Source: JAWOJF01 sp046481785 (lineage in GTDB: Bacteria; Bacteroidota; Ignavibacteria; Ignavibacteriales; Ignavibacteriaceae). From it: a DNA stretch of 15,480 nucleotides. Position numbers and translations under genes: made by a program. The stretch lies in contig JAWOJF010000232.1 in NCBI GenBank assembly GCA_046481785.1, positions 1-15,480 of the forward strand. Reading direction: 5' to 3'. This document shows positions 1 through 6,639 of this stretch, one piece after another (within the stretch, counting starts at the first letter, position 1; every line of letters starts with the position of its first letter). Under the pieces are notes generated by a model. That model was not told the origin of the DNA and did not search any database. It saw only the letters and a program-made list of their open reading frames with translations.

Positions 1-215
1 CCTTCCGTCAATATGTTTAGATTTATTATTAAAGTTCACCAACCCCGTACTTTAACCTTATCCTCATTCATTAAGTATAGTAATACCCGGCATTAAGAAA
101 ATACCATACGGCTGCCATGAATTAATTTTTAAAGTCGGATAGTGATGAATAATAATTTAATTATTCAATATATATTTTCCTAATATTTCCGGAGTGAGTG
201 TGGGGAAGCGGATAT
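1..215. other. Left-edge non-coding stretch
   Basis: I see no convincing gene here. The three forward frames close within about 95 bases, and the reverse frames hold only short fragments without a credible start. The one structure is an A/T-only-cored inverted repeat, TGAATAAT at 146-153 and ATTATTCA at 160-167, lying 49-70 bases beyond the stop of the membrane-protein gene. It could be a weak stem but has no T-run on the reverse-strand side, so I do not call it a terminator. Confidence 0.5.
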
Positions 216-791
216 TTAATGAATTAACACATCTCTTTGCTTGAATAGTCCTTCTTTATTCTGCAAATAAAAATCTATTCCTATTCCAAGACCTAAACCA
301 ACAAGTATAGCTCTACTTGCCAGCAGTTGTATAAAACCAAAAGGAGGGAAACCCTGTTCGGCAACAATTAAGAATAAAATTACTCCTAAGGCTGTATTTA
401 ACAGGGCATAAATAGTAACTAGCGCAAGGCTCCTTACATAAAAATTTATTTTAATATATGTTTTTATAAAAATGTGGTAAAGCTTTATTGAAGTAAAGAG
501 TGCAGTTAAATAAAATATATCTCTTATTATAAATGTTACTGATATTTCACGTCCTGTAAATAATAAAAGATGCAGTATCAGGATTATAATTACGGTAAAA
601 GCCTGTTCTTTTAATGATTTATACTCAAGCATAGCAAAAAACAAAGCCCCGGACAGCCCTAAGGAAACGAACTGAAAATTAGTCATCTTAACATTAAAAA
701 CTGTTTCCTGGAAGAAAATTAATCCTATAATTATGCTTCCAAGCAATCCAAAAAAAGTAATAAGTATAATATGGCGTGTTTCTGATTTCAT
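216..791 (-). CDS. Six-helix membrane protein, unknown function
   Basis: I do not recognise this 191-residue protein. It is almost entirely hydrophobic, with about six predicted membrane helices near residues 8-27, 40-57, 64-80, 86-106, 119-144 and 153-174, short polar loops, and a charged C-terminal tail (QNKEGLFKQRD). No catalytic, metal-binding or transporter signature is visible. The start is supported by AGGGG about seven bases upstream of the ATG. It lies downstream of the KamA-like gene on the same strand, but the 256-base gap makes shared transcription uncertain. I found no TAnnTTTG box in that gap, so its promoter is unidentified. The gene is believable from its length, start signal and coherent helix pattern; no function is offered. 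Confidence 0.8.
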   Translation of the reverse strand: MKSETRHIILITFFGLLGSIIIGLIFFQETVFNVKMTNFQFVSLGLSGALFFAMLEYKSLKEQAFTVIIILILHLLLFTGREISVTFIIRDIFYLTALFTSIKLYHIFIKTYIKINFYVRSLALVTIYALLNTALGVILFLIVAEQGFPPFGFIQLLASRAILVGLGLGIGIDFYLQNKEGLFKQRDVLIH

Positions 792-892
792 TTTAATCCC
801 CTTTTATTTCCTGAAAAATTCAGTAAATATTTCAATGCAGGGTTCAGCATATTGAGGCAGTAAATCTCATCAACAGTTCCAACCCCCTGTAG

Positions 893-919
893 TCCCCCTT
901 TTTCACGGAACAAGGGGGA
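893..919. repeat. GC-rich hairpin in the 792-1047 gap
   Basis: TCCCCCTT (893-900) is an exact inverted copy of AAGGGGGA (912-919) around an 11-base loop. A second C5 run lies just upstream at 883-887. The composition stands out sharply from the A/T-rich surroundings. The hairpin sits 129-155 bases beyond the stop of the KamA-like gene and about 100 bases before the membrane-protein start. Neither strand has a T-run after it, so it is not a standard intrinsic terminator. It may be a copy of a dispersed palindromic (REP-like) repeat, which one window cannot show. Confidence 0.5.
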
Positions 920-1047
920 TAATCAAATATCAGAACCAACCATGGCAAGCTCTTATTCTTAATCCTGCTCGTATTCTATCTTACCCGTATTTTGTTTAAT
1001 CAGATTACGATTAAGAACCTGCCTGGCTGAAAAGACAAGGGGAACAA

Positions 1048-2424
1048 TCAGGCAGCCGCACCTGTATTTTCATCCACTTCCTCAACGGTATGGAAGAAGA
1101 GCTGGCCATTATTCTGAATTTCAAGTTCAGTCAGTTCATCCTGGAAGAAGAATTTCTTTTCGCCGAAAGCCGGTTTAAGATCTGTAAGCCATTCTGCATT
1201 GGGATCATACTTTGCAAAGAAGGGTCTTTTACACCAATCGGGATTTCTGCCCTGAAGGAAGATCAGTACAAAAACTTTTTCTCCCATAATTTCGGTAATA
1301 CCTTCAACCATAATTTTACCGGGTAAGGCAGACATTGAAGGCCCGCGGACTGTCCTTGCCAATCCGGATACCTGTATATATGCATCCCTGAAAATATGAT
1401 ATGCTCTTTCAAGCGGTATTGAAAAATAACTTTTTGCTCCTGTATTTCTTTCAACAAAGAAATAGTATGGTATACAGCCAAGCTTTATCTGCTGGCGCCA
1501 CATTTTAACCCATACTTCAGGATCATCATTTATATGTTTTATTAAAGGTGATTGTGTTCTAATTTGGGCACCTGTGTTCCTGATTCTCTTAACTGCTTCC
1601 TGTGATACCTCAGTTGAAAGTTCAACCCAGTGGTTATAGTGCCCCATAACTGCAAGGTGTTTTCCTGATTTAACAATTTTTTCAAACAACCTTAATATTT
1701 CATCTGAATCTTTATCTGAAGTAAACCTGTAAGGCCAGTATGCAACCGCTTTTGTCCCGATTCGAATATATTTTATATGCTCAAATTCAGGTTCAAGCAA
1801 GGGTTCTATATAAGCCTTAAGATGTTTTGCACTCATTATTAAGGGGTCACCGCCGGTAAAAAGAACATTTGTAAGCTCTTTATGATTCCTGATATATTCC
1901 TGGAATTTTCTGGATTCATCGGTAGCAAATTTTAATTCATTCATACCTACAAACTGGGGCCATCTGAAACAGAAGGTACAATATGCGTGGCATGTTTGAC
2001 CGGTTGAAGGAAAAATAAGGCAGGTTTCTCTGTATTTATGTTGTATGCCGGGAACAGGATCTCCCTCCATATTTGGAACATTGAGAGTCATTTGTCCTGC
2101 CGGGTGAGGATTTAGCTCAAGACGGATTTCCTGTGCAGTTTTCGTAATGCCCTGCGGTGAAAGATCGATTAATGCTTTTGCCATCCTCTCAAACTGGTAA
2201 GGCTCAAGCATTCCCTTTTGAGGAAAGGTTAGCTGAAACATTGGATCATTGGGAACATTATCCCAGTTTATCAGGTCTTCCACAACATAATTATTTGATC
2301 TGAAGGGGAGTACGTTAGAAACTACTTTTATTGAAAAACGTTCCTCTTCCGATAATCTTTGAAGCTGAGGGATGGTATCTATATCCTTCAACCCGTAAAA
2401 TTTCATTTTTCTGGGTGTAATCAT
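1048..2424 (-). CDS. KamA family radical SAM protein (lysine 2,3-aminomutase-like)
   Basis: A 458-residue radical SAM enzyme. The [4Fe-4S]-binding motif CxxxCxxC is C145-C149-C152 (TCHAYCTFC), followed by GGDPL at 191-195, the glycine-rich strand of the SAM site. This layout matches lysine 2,3-aminomutase (KamA/AblA), which moves the amino group of lysine using PLP and a 5'-deoxyadenosyl radical. K370 in LPGKIMVEG is the likely PLP lysine, but the usual PGGGGK context has become SMSALPGK. The substrate-contacting aspartate of known lysine enzymes in the following stretch is not evident. The substrate may therefore not be lysine. No ablB-type acetyltransferase is adjacent, so the beta-lysine osmolyte route is not supported here. 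The start has GGAG about seven bases upstream, and the ATG is preceded by a TACATTTG promoter box. Confidence 0.88.
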   Translation of the reverse strand: MITPRKMKFYGLKDIDTIPQLQRLSEEERFSIKVVSNVLPFRSNNYVVEDLINWDNVPNDPMFQLTFPQKGMLEPYQFERMAKALIDLSPQGITKTAQEIRLELNPHPAGQMTLNVPNMEGDPVPGIQHKYRETCLIFPSTGQTCHAYCTFCFRWPQFVGMNELKFATDESRKFQEYIRNHKELTNVLFTGGDPLIMSAKHLKAYIEPLLEPEFEHIKYIRIGTKAVAYWPYRFTSDKDSDEILRLFEKIVKSGKHLAVMGHYNHWVELSTEVSQEAVKRIRNTGAQIRTQSPLIKHINDDPEVWVKMWRQQIKLGCIPYYFFVERNTGAKSYFSIPLERAYHIFRDAYIQVSGLARTVRGPSMSALPGKIMVEGITEIMGEKVFVLIFLQGRNPDWCKRPFFAKYDPNAEWLTDLKPAFGEKKFFFQDELTELEIQNNGQLFFHTVEEVDENTGAAA

Positions 2425-2461
2425 TTTTATTCTCCAGTATATTTTAACGGATGCAAGTGCT

Positions 2462-2469
2462 CAAATGTA
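2462..2469 (-). promoter_or_regulatory. Bacteroidota-type -7 box for the KamA-like gene
   Basis: Read on the reverse strand this is TACATTTG, an exact match to TAnnTTTG, 37 bases before the ATG at 2424. The expected upstream TTG is present but spaced about 23 bases away, somewhat long. A 6-bp inverted repeat (ATTGCT 2472-2477, AGCAAT 2491-2496) occupies the upstream promoter region and could be an operator. Confidence 0.5.
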
Positions 2470-2580
2470 TGATTGCTGAAGATAGTAGTTAGCAATGTAG
2501 GAGTAATGAGCATTAGCCTTTTGGGCTTTTCTATAAAGATAAGAAAATAAATGACTTAATCAAGGCAGGATGAAATAGAA

Positions 2581-2602
2581 AAAGCGGTAAAAAGACCGCT
2601 TT
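2581..2602 (-). terminator. Intrinsic terminator of the small basic protein gene
   Basis: AAAGCGGT (2581-2588) and ACCGCTTT (2595-2602) form a perfect 8-bp stem with a 6-base loop. On the reverse strand the stem runs into TTTTTC, giving a U-run, and it begins about 50 bases after the stop codon at 2653. This fits a reverse-strand rho-independent terminator isolating the small gene from the KamA-like gene. Confidence 0.75.
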
Positions 2603-2652
2603 AATAGAGACCTTACATTCCGAATCTAAAAATTTTTATAAAAGAAGGTGTA

Positions 2653-2817
2653 TTATTTTATATCTGTAACTTTATTAACATCATCCAAACGTACAAAACG
2701 CTCATTAAACTTAAATGTACCTTTTGAGGTTTTAACGGTTTTAATAAGTTTTACGTTAACGCCTGCTTCTTTTTTCTTAGCTTTTGCCTTATCAGCAAAT
2801 GATTGTTGTTTAGCCAT
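2653..2817 (-). CDS. Small basic 54-residue protein (DUF4295-like?)
   Basis: Translation gives a 54-residue protein starting MAKQQSFADKAKAKKKEAG and ending DDVNKVTDIK. It is strongly lysine-rich, with no cysteine, signal peptide or membrane segment. The gene has the best-formed expression signals in the window: AAAAGGAG ending about six bases before the ATG, a TATATTTG promoter box at 2840-2847 and a perfect hairpin terminator. The central pattern (K-x2-K-T-x-K-T-x3-F-x-F-x-E-x3-V, then a D-D-V) recalls DUF4295, small basic Bacteroidota proteins reported as ribosome-associated. That is a resemblance from memory, not a search. Size, charge and a dedicated strong transcription unit would fit a ribosomal or nucleic-acid-associated role. 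A longer forward-strand frame over the same bases lacks these signals and is a shadow. Confidence 0.78.
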   Translation of the reverse strand: MAKQQSFADKAKAKKKEAGVNVKLIKTVKTSKGTFKFNERFVRLDDVNKVTDIK

Positions 2818-2839
2818 AATATCTCCTTTTTAAGTGTGC

Positions 2840-2847
2840 CAAATATA
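2840..2847 (-). promoter_or_regulatory. Bacteroidota-type -7 box for the small basic protein gene
   Basis: The reverse strand reads TATATTTG, an exact TAnnTTTG match, ending 22 bases before the ATG at 2817. That predicts a short leader containing the AAAAGGAG ribosome-binding site. A TTTG upstream is about 25 bases away, longer than usual, so the -33 element is unsure. Confidence 0.6.
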
Positions 2848-2887
2848 GGAAATAACAGTTTTAAATAAAAGCCAAAGTGCCGTTAGT

Positions 2888-2895
2888 TACCTTTG
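2888..2895 (+). promoter_or_regulatory. Possible -7 box for the aldo/keto reductase gene
   Basis: TACCTTTG matches TAnnTTTG exactly on the forward strand, 72 bases before the ATG at 2968. No good TTTG lies at the expected upstream distance. It is divergent from the small-gene promoter at 2840-2847, with about 40 bases between the two boxes. Confidence 0.4.
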
Positions 2896-2967
2896 TAGAA
2901 AATATATTGCTAAAACAATAAAATATTTTACTTTAAGGCAGTAATTTTTACCGTTTTTGAAGGATTT

Positions 2968-4434
2968 ATGGGAGTATCAGATAAAAGAACATTGTATCCG
3001 GACAAATTTTCAGATATGAAATACAAAAAATTAGGTAAAACAAATTTAACTGTTTCTATTTGCGGATTTGGCTGTTACCGGGTTAATCAGAGTATAAACC
3101 AGCACAGGTCTGCTCTTGAATTTGCATTAACTAATGGTATTAACCTGGTTGATACTTCAGCTAATTATACAGATGGAGGCAGTGAAGTTCTGGTTGGGCA
3201 GGTTCTTGAGGATGTTATTAAAACAGGTGAGTTTAAACTGGAAGATTTTGTTGTGGTAACAAAAGGAGGATACATACAGGGAGAAAATTTAAGAATAGCA
3301 TCGGAAAGGGAACGTGAAGGAAGGCCATTTAAAGCTGTTGTTAAATGCTCACCCGATTTATGGCACTGCATTCATCCTGAATTCCTTTCGCATCAGATTA
3401 CATTATCTTTAGGACGGTTAAAAATCAAAAAGGCAGATATTTATCTGCTGCATAATCCCGAATATTTCCTCACTTATTCTTCAATTTCATCTGATGAAGA
3501 ACGTCAAAAGGAATATTATCACAGGATCAAAAAAGCATTTGTTCATCTTGAAAAAGAAGTTAAAAGAGGAAGAATATCATACTATGGTATTTCATCAAAC
3601 ACCTTTGGAGAAGTTTCTTCAAAAAGCAGCTTCACTTCACTGGAAAAAATAATTCAAATAGCACGCGGAATTAGTACGAATAACCACTTTGCTGTTATAC
3701 AGCTTCCTTTTAATCTTATAGAACGCGGTGCGCTGGAAAATAAAAACCAGGTAAATAATTCAAAATCAGTTCTTGAACTTGCATCTGAAGAAAATTTAGG
3801 AGTACTGATAAACCGCCCTTTAAATGCCATTGTAGATAACAAACTAACCAGGCTGGCAGATTTTGCAATAAGGGAAAACAGATCATTTGAGGAAATTAAT
3901 GAACTGATTAAAGACCTTAATGAGCAGGAAAATTTTCTGCAGAAAGAGTTTGTTGATAAAACTGATTTTACTTCAAGTGAAAAGAAAAGTTTATACGATT
4001 GTCTGTCGCTTGCTTCTATTCTTTCCCAAAAATATGAAAAATTCGAAAGTCCCAACCATTTCCAGGAGATAAAAGGATATTACCTTATACCGCGTGCCAA
4101 TTATGCAATTTCGCAGCTTGTTGGGAAATTAACTAACAACGAAGAGCTTATAAATGTAATTAAGAGATATGCCGTTACTACCAATATTCTTCTGGATTCC
4201 ATTGAAAGCGACCTTTCACTGAAACATAATGAAACAAACAGAAGGCTTCATGAAGAGACAGCCAAATACCTTGATGAAGAGCAGAAAAAATTATCATTAT
4301 CGCAAAAAGCAATCCTTATGATAAACTCTCTTTCTGAAGTAAGCTGTACACTTGTTGGTATGAGAAAAATTGAATACGTAAAAGATGTACTTGGAAGCAT
4401 TAGAACAGAGTATGTAAAAAATCCCTTTAAATAA
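2968..4434 (+). CDS. Aldo/keto reductase with large C-terminal insertion
   Basis: An NAD(P)H-dependent carbonyl oxidoreductase of the AKR TIM-barrel family, probably cytosolic. The catalytic tetrad is intact: D62 and Y67 (VDTSANY), K99 (VVVTKGG) and H152 (YLLHNPE). The barrel runs from about residue 17 (MKYKKLGKTNLTVS) to about 285, where strand 7 reads LGVLINRPLN. The final strand-helix unit (SEVSCTLVGMRKIEYV) appears only near 445-460. Between them is a helical, charged segment of about 145 residues absent from typical 300-340 residue AKRs, which makes this protein 488 long. The start at 2968 has AAGGA a few bases upstream. The ATG at 3016, at the usual AKR N-terminus, lacks a Shine-Dalgarno sequence but cannot be excluded. 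The substrate is unknown. It converges on the deacylase gene 39 bases away, with only a T8 run and no clear hairpin between them. Confidence 0.88.
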   Translation: MGVSDKRTLYPDKFSDMKYKKLGKTNLTVSICGFGCYRVNQSINQHRSALEFALTNGINLVDTSANYTDGGSEVLVGQVLEDVIKTGEFKLEDFVVVTKGGYIQGENLRIASEREREGRPFKAVVKCSPDLWHCIHPEFLSHQITLSLGRLKIKKADIYLLHNPEYFLTYSSISSDEERQKEYYHRIKKAFVHLEKEVKRGRISYYGISSNTFGEVSSKSSFTSLEKIIQIARGISTNNHFAVIQLPFNLIERGALENKNQVNNSKSVLELASEENLGVLINRPLNAIVDNKLTRLADFAIRENRSFEEINELIKDLNEQENFLQKEFVDKTDFTSSEKKSLYDCLSLASILSQKYEKFESPNHFQEIKGYYLIPRANYAISQLVGKLTNNEELINVIKRYAVTTNILLDSIESDLSLKHNETNRRLHEETAKYLDEEQKKLSLSQKAILMINSLSEVSCTLVGMRKIEYVKDVLGSIRTEYVKNPFK

Positions 4435-4473
4435 ATTTTTTTTGGGAAAACTCATAATTGATTTATGCGGCGG

Positions 4474-4941
4474 TTATATCAAATCTGCAAACCCTGCAGG
4501 AATAATATTCATTAAATCCTCCGGTGATAAATATACCTGGGTTCCCCTTACTCCGGCGCTTATATATATATTATCAAAAATTAGTGCCGTTTCATCAATG
4601 TAAGTAGCAAATTTCTTTTTCATTCCAATAGGTGAACATCCGCCGCGTATATAACCTGTTAAAGAAAACAGATCTTTTACTTTTATCATTTCAATTTTTT
4701 TATTACCGCTTGCCGAGGCAGCCTTTTTTAAATTCAATTCTTCTGTTACAGGTATGCAGAAAACGTTAATGCCGTTTTTGTCTCCTGAGGCAACAAGTGT
4801 TTTAAAAACCGATTCGGGCCCGGCTCCTATTTTATTTGCAACAGTTACTCCGCTTAAATCACCTTCATCAACATCGTAATCATGCGTTGTATGGGGGACT
4901 CCGGCAGATTCAAGTATTCTTATAACATTTGTTTTAGACAT
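4474..4941 (-). CDS. ybaK: YbaK/EbsC-type aminoacyl-tRNA deacylase
   Basis: A 155-residue protein, the normal length for the YbaK branch of the INS superfamily. These free-standing editing enzymes hydrolyse mischarged tRNA, classically Cys-tRNA(Pro). The conserved lysine is K47 in VFKTLV. The family-typical core follows: a strand ending FCIPVTEELNLKKAA, then GYIRGGCSPIGMKKK at 96-110 with its glycines and proline intact, and a C-terminal GVRGTQVYLSPEDL strand-helix. It is cytosolic, with no signal peptide. Only 19 bases separate it from the stop of the upstream ATPase gene, so it is probably the last gene of the ATPase operon, although its job has no evident link to peptide import. The family call is secure. 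Exact tRNA specificity cannot be read from the sequence. Confidence 0.92.
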   Translation of the reverse strand: MSKTNVIRILESAGVPHTTHDYDVDEGDLSGVTVANKIGAGPESVFKTLVASGDKNGINVFCIPVTEELNLKKAASASGNKKIEMIKVKDLFSLTGYIRGGCSPIGMKKKFATYIDETALIFDNIYISAGVRGTQVYLSPEDLMNIIPAGFADLI

Positions 4942-4960
4942 TTGCGGTGTGTTAATATAT

Positions 4961-5743
4961 TTATGGTATATATTTTAATTCTTCGTGAGACAGTTCATAA
5001 TTTTCAGCTCTTATCAGGTATTGAGTGTATTGATGTGAAGGTGAATCGAATATTTCTTTACAGTTACCCTGTTCCACTATTTCACCATTATACATAACAA
5101 GTAACTTGCTGCAAAGGTTTTTTAGGATCTTAAGATTATGAGAAATACAAATCATGGAAATATTAAATTCTGCATTTATTCTTTTAAAGAGCTCCATAAA
5201 ATTAACCTGTGATTCAGGATCCTGCGCAGAGAATGGTTCATCCAATATTAAAAGTTCCGGTTTTGCGGCAATAATTCTTGCCAGGGCAGCTCTTTGTTGT
5301 TCACCCCCGCTTAATTGAAACCCCTTTTTGTCCCATAACTCTTTTGGAATATTAACTAATTCGAATATCCGTTCTGTCTCCGTATTTTTGTTAAGATTTT
5401 TGTTCCTGTTTAATGCTGTTTCACTAACAATATCAAAAATCTTTCTGAACGGGTTTAGGATTTCGCCATTGTTCTGAAATAAGATCTGTACAGGATTTAC
5501 GCGGGTTTTCTCCCATTCGGCAGATCTGTTTATTATTATCTCACCGGAAGAAGGAGTATTAAGCCCCACTATCAGTTTTGCCAGTGTTGTTTTCCCGCTC
5601 CCCGATTCACCTGCAATTCCAAGTATATCACCTTTCTGCATTGAAAAAGAAATATTCCGCAGAGTAAGATCATTCCAAACTTTAGTTATAATAGAATTTT
5701 CTTCGGGTTTATAAGAAACAGATCTGACTTCAAGTATATTCAT
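4961..5743 (-). CDS. Peptide ABC transporter ATPase, DppF/OppF-like
   Basis: The second ATPase of a Dpp/Opp importer, a cytosolic subunit that powers peptide uptake. All ABC motifs are intact: Walker A GESGSGKTT (45-53), Q-loop Q90, signature LSGGEQQR (144-151), Walker B LLILDEP with D168 and E169, D-loop SAQD, and switch H202. Near the C-terminus SHQYTQYLIRA matches the start of the oligopeptide-transporter tail (usually HPYTQxLL). The protein stops at 260 residues instead of about 320-330, so the rest of that tail is missing. Its ATG overlaps the stop of the preceding ATPase gene in an ATGA, implying translational coupling. Its membrane partners are encoded on the other strand from 8305. 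Confidence 0.92.
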   Translation of the reverse strand: MNILEVRSVSYKPEENSIITKVWNDLTLRNISFSMQKGDILGIAGESGSGKTTLAKLIVGLNTPSSGEIIINRSAEWEKTRVNPVQILFQNNGEILNPFRKIFDIVSETALNRNKNLNKNTETERIFELVNIPKELWDKKGFQLSGGEQQRAALARIIAAKPELLILDEPFSAQDPESQVNFMELFKRINAEFNISMICISHNLKILKNLCSKLLVMYNGEIVEQGNCKEIFDSPSHQYTQYLIRAENYELSHEELKYIP

Positions 5744-6501
5744 GATAACTGCGAATAAATGTTAAGAAATGCTTTTGCTTCCGCATTACGATTTTTTTTA
5801 AAGAAACCGGAAGGAGAGATGGATCCGGATAACCTGCCGTTGGCAAGAAAGGCTGCCTCATCAGCGGCTCTCTCTGCAAATTTGAGATCATGTGTTACAA
5901 GAATAGCCATGTTGTTATCCTGTAATACATATTCTTTCAGCTTTAATAAAAACAGATTGGATATAGCGCTGTCTATACCCGAAGTGGGTTCATCAAGCAG
6001 AATTACTTCGGGCTTAGAGATAAGAGTAAGAACAAAACTTATTCTTTGTGCCATCCCGCCGCTTACTTCATAAGGATATAGCCTGAACAGCTTGTCAGAG
6101 CCGGGCAGTAAAAAGTATTTTAATAAATCATTTACCATGTTAATATCAATAATATTACCGGGGGACAATTTTTCGAAATAATATCCGAATTTTTTCAGGT
6201 GATCAAAGCTGTTCATTGCATCCTGGAAGACGTATTTTATCTTCTGTTTTCTTAGTTGAAGAAGTTTATCTTCTGTTAATGCCAGAATATTCTCACCATG
6301 ATAAAATATTTTCCCTTTAACCGAATAAAATCTTTCATCAAGCAGCCGGGGAATTGATTTTAGCAGTGTAGATTTCCCGCTCCCGTTTTTCCCAAGTATG
6401 GTATATATCCTGTTAGCGGCAAGGGTAAAATTTATATCCGAAAGCAAAACCCTGTCCTCAAGCAGTTTTAACCGTATTTCTTCAATTGAAACTTTTAACA
6501 T
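5740..6501 (-). CDS. Peptide ABC transporter ATPase, DppD/OppD-like
   Basis: The first ATPase of the importer, 253 residues. Walker A is GKNGSGKST (37-45), the Q-loop glutamine is Q93 (VFQDAM), the signature VSGGMAQR begins at 146, Walker B VILLDEP contains D170 and E171, and the switch histidine is H204 (VTHD). The segment after the Q-loop, usually FQDPMxSLNP in DppD/OppD, is FQDAMNSFDHLKK, an altered permease-facing surface. Like its partner it lacks the full C-terminal extension of classical OppD (about 330 residues). It is the first gene of a three-gene reverse-strand unit, and its promoter should lie in the shared divergent region. The resemblance to DppD rather than DppF rests mainly on the SGGMAQR signature and gene order. 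Confidence 0.9.
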   Translation of the reverse strand: MLKVSIEEIRLKLLEDRVLLSDINFTLAANRIYTILGKNGSGKSTLLKSIPRLLDERFYSVKGKIFYHGENILALTEDKLLQLRKQKIKYVFQDAMNSFDHLKKFGYYFEKLSPGNIIDINMVNDLLKYFLLPGSDKLFRLYPYEVSGGMAQRISFVLTLISKPEVILLDEPTSGIDSAISNLFLLKLKEYVLQDNNMAILVTHDLKFAERAADEAAFLANGRLSGSISPSGFFKKNRNAEAKAFLNIYSQLS

Positions 6502-6639
6502 AAAAAGTCAATCCCAATAAATTATTACTTTGGCAGCATTAAAATTATTTCTCATCTGCCGCCAGGTAATTGATTGTATTTACTTTAACAAAATAATAAA
6601 TTAGAGGCAAAATTATAAAAAATAATACATCTTCTGCTT
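6502..6639. promoter_or_regulatory. Divergent promoter region of the peptide importer genes
   Basis: These 138 bases separate the ATPase operon (reverse) from the binding-protein operon (forward), so both promoters should lie here. On the reverse strand 6608-6615 reads TAATTTTG, an exact TAnnTTTG box. On the forward strand the best candidate is TTACTTTG (6525-6532), one mismatch. An inverted pair GGCAG (6532-6536) and CTGCC (6556-6560) with a 19-base spacer could be a regulator site. I looked for a sigma-54 element (GG-N10-GC) and found none, so the linked sigma-54 activator does not obviously act here. Confidence 0.5.

Noticed and set aside
1..93. Forward frame open from the left edge (31 codons)
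   Set aside because: Short, no recognisable motif, and no way to tell it from chance; not called as a truncated gene.
956..1017. TTCTTAATC/GATTAAGAA 9-bp inverted repeat with a 44-base spacer
   Set aside because: A/T-rich arms and a long spacer, with no promoter box next to it; probably chance.
2515..2530. AGCC/GGCT mini-hairpin followed by T4 on the forward strand
   Set aside because: The stem is only four base pairs and no forward gene lies upstream to terminate.
2648..2833. Forward-strand 61-codon frame
   Set aside because: It lies over the small reverse-strand gene that has its own promoter box, ribosome-binding site and terminator, and has no such signals itself.
4435..4460. T8 run after the aldo/keto reductase stop as a terminator
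   Set aside because: CCC and GGG flank it, but the bases between do not pair, so no convincing stem precedes the T-run.
6502..6639. Sigma-54 promoter (GG-N10-GC) controlling the importer operon
   Set aside because: I checked each GG on the forward strand and the main ones on the reverse; none has GC at the required spacing.
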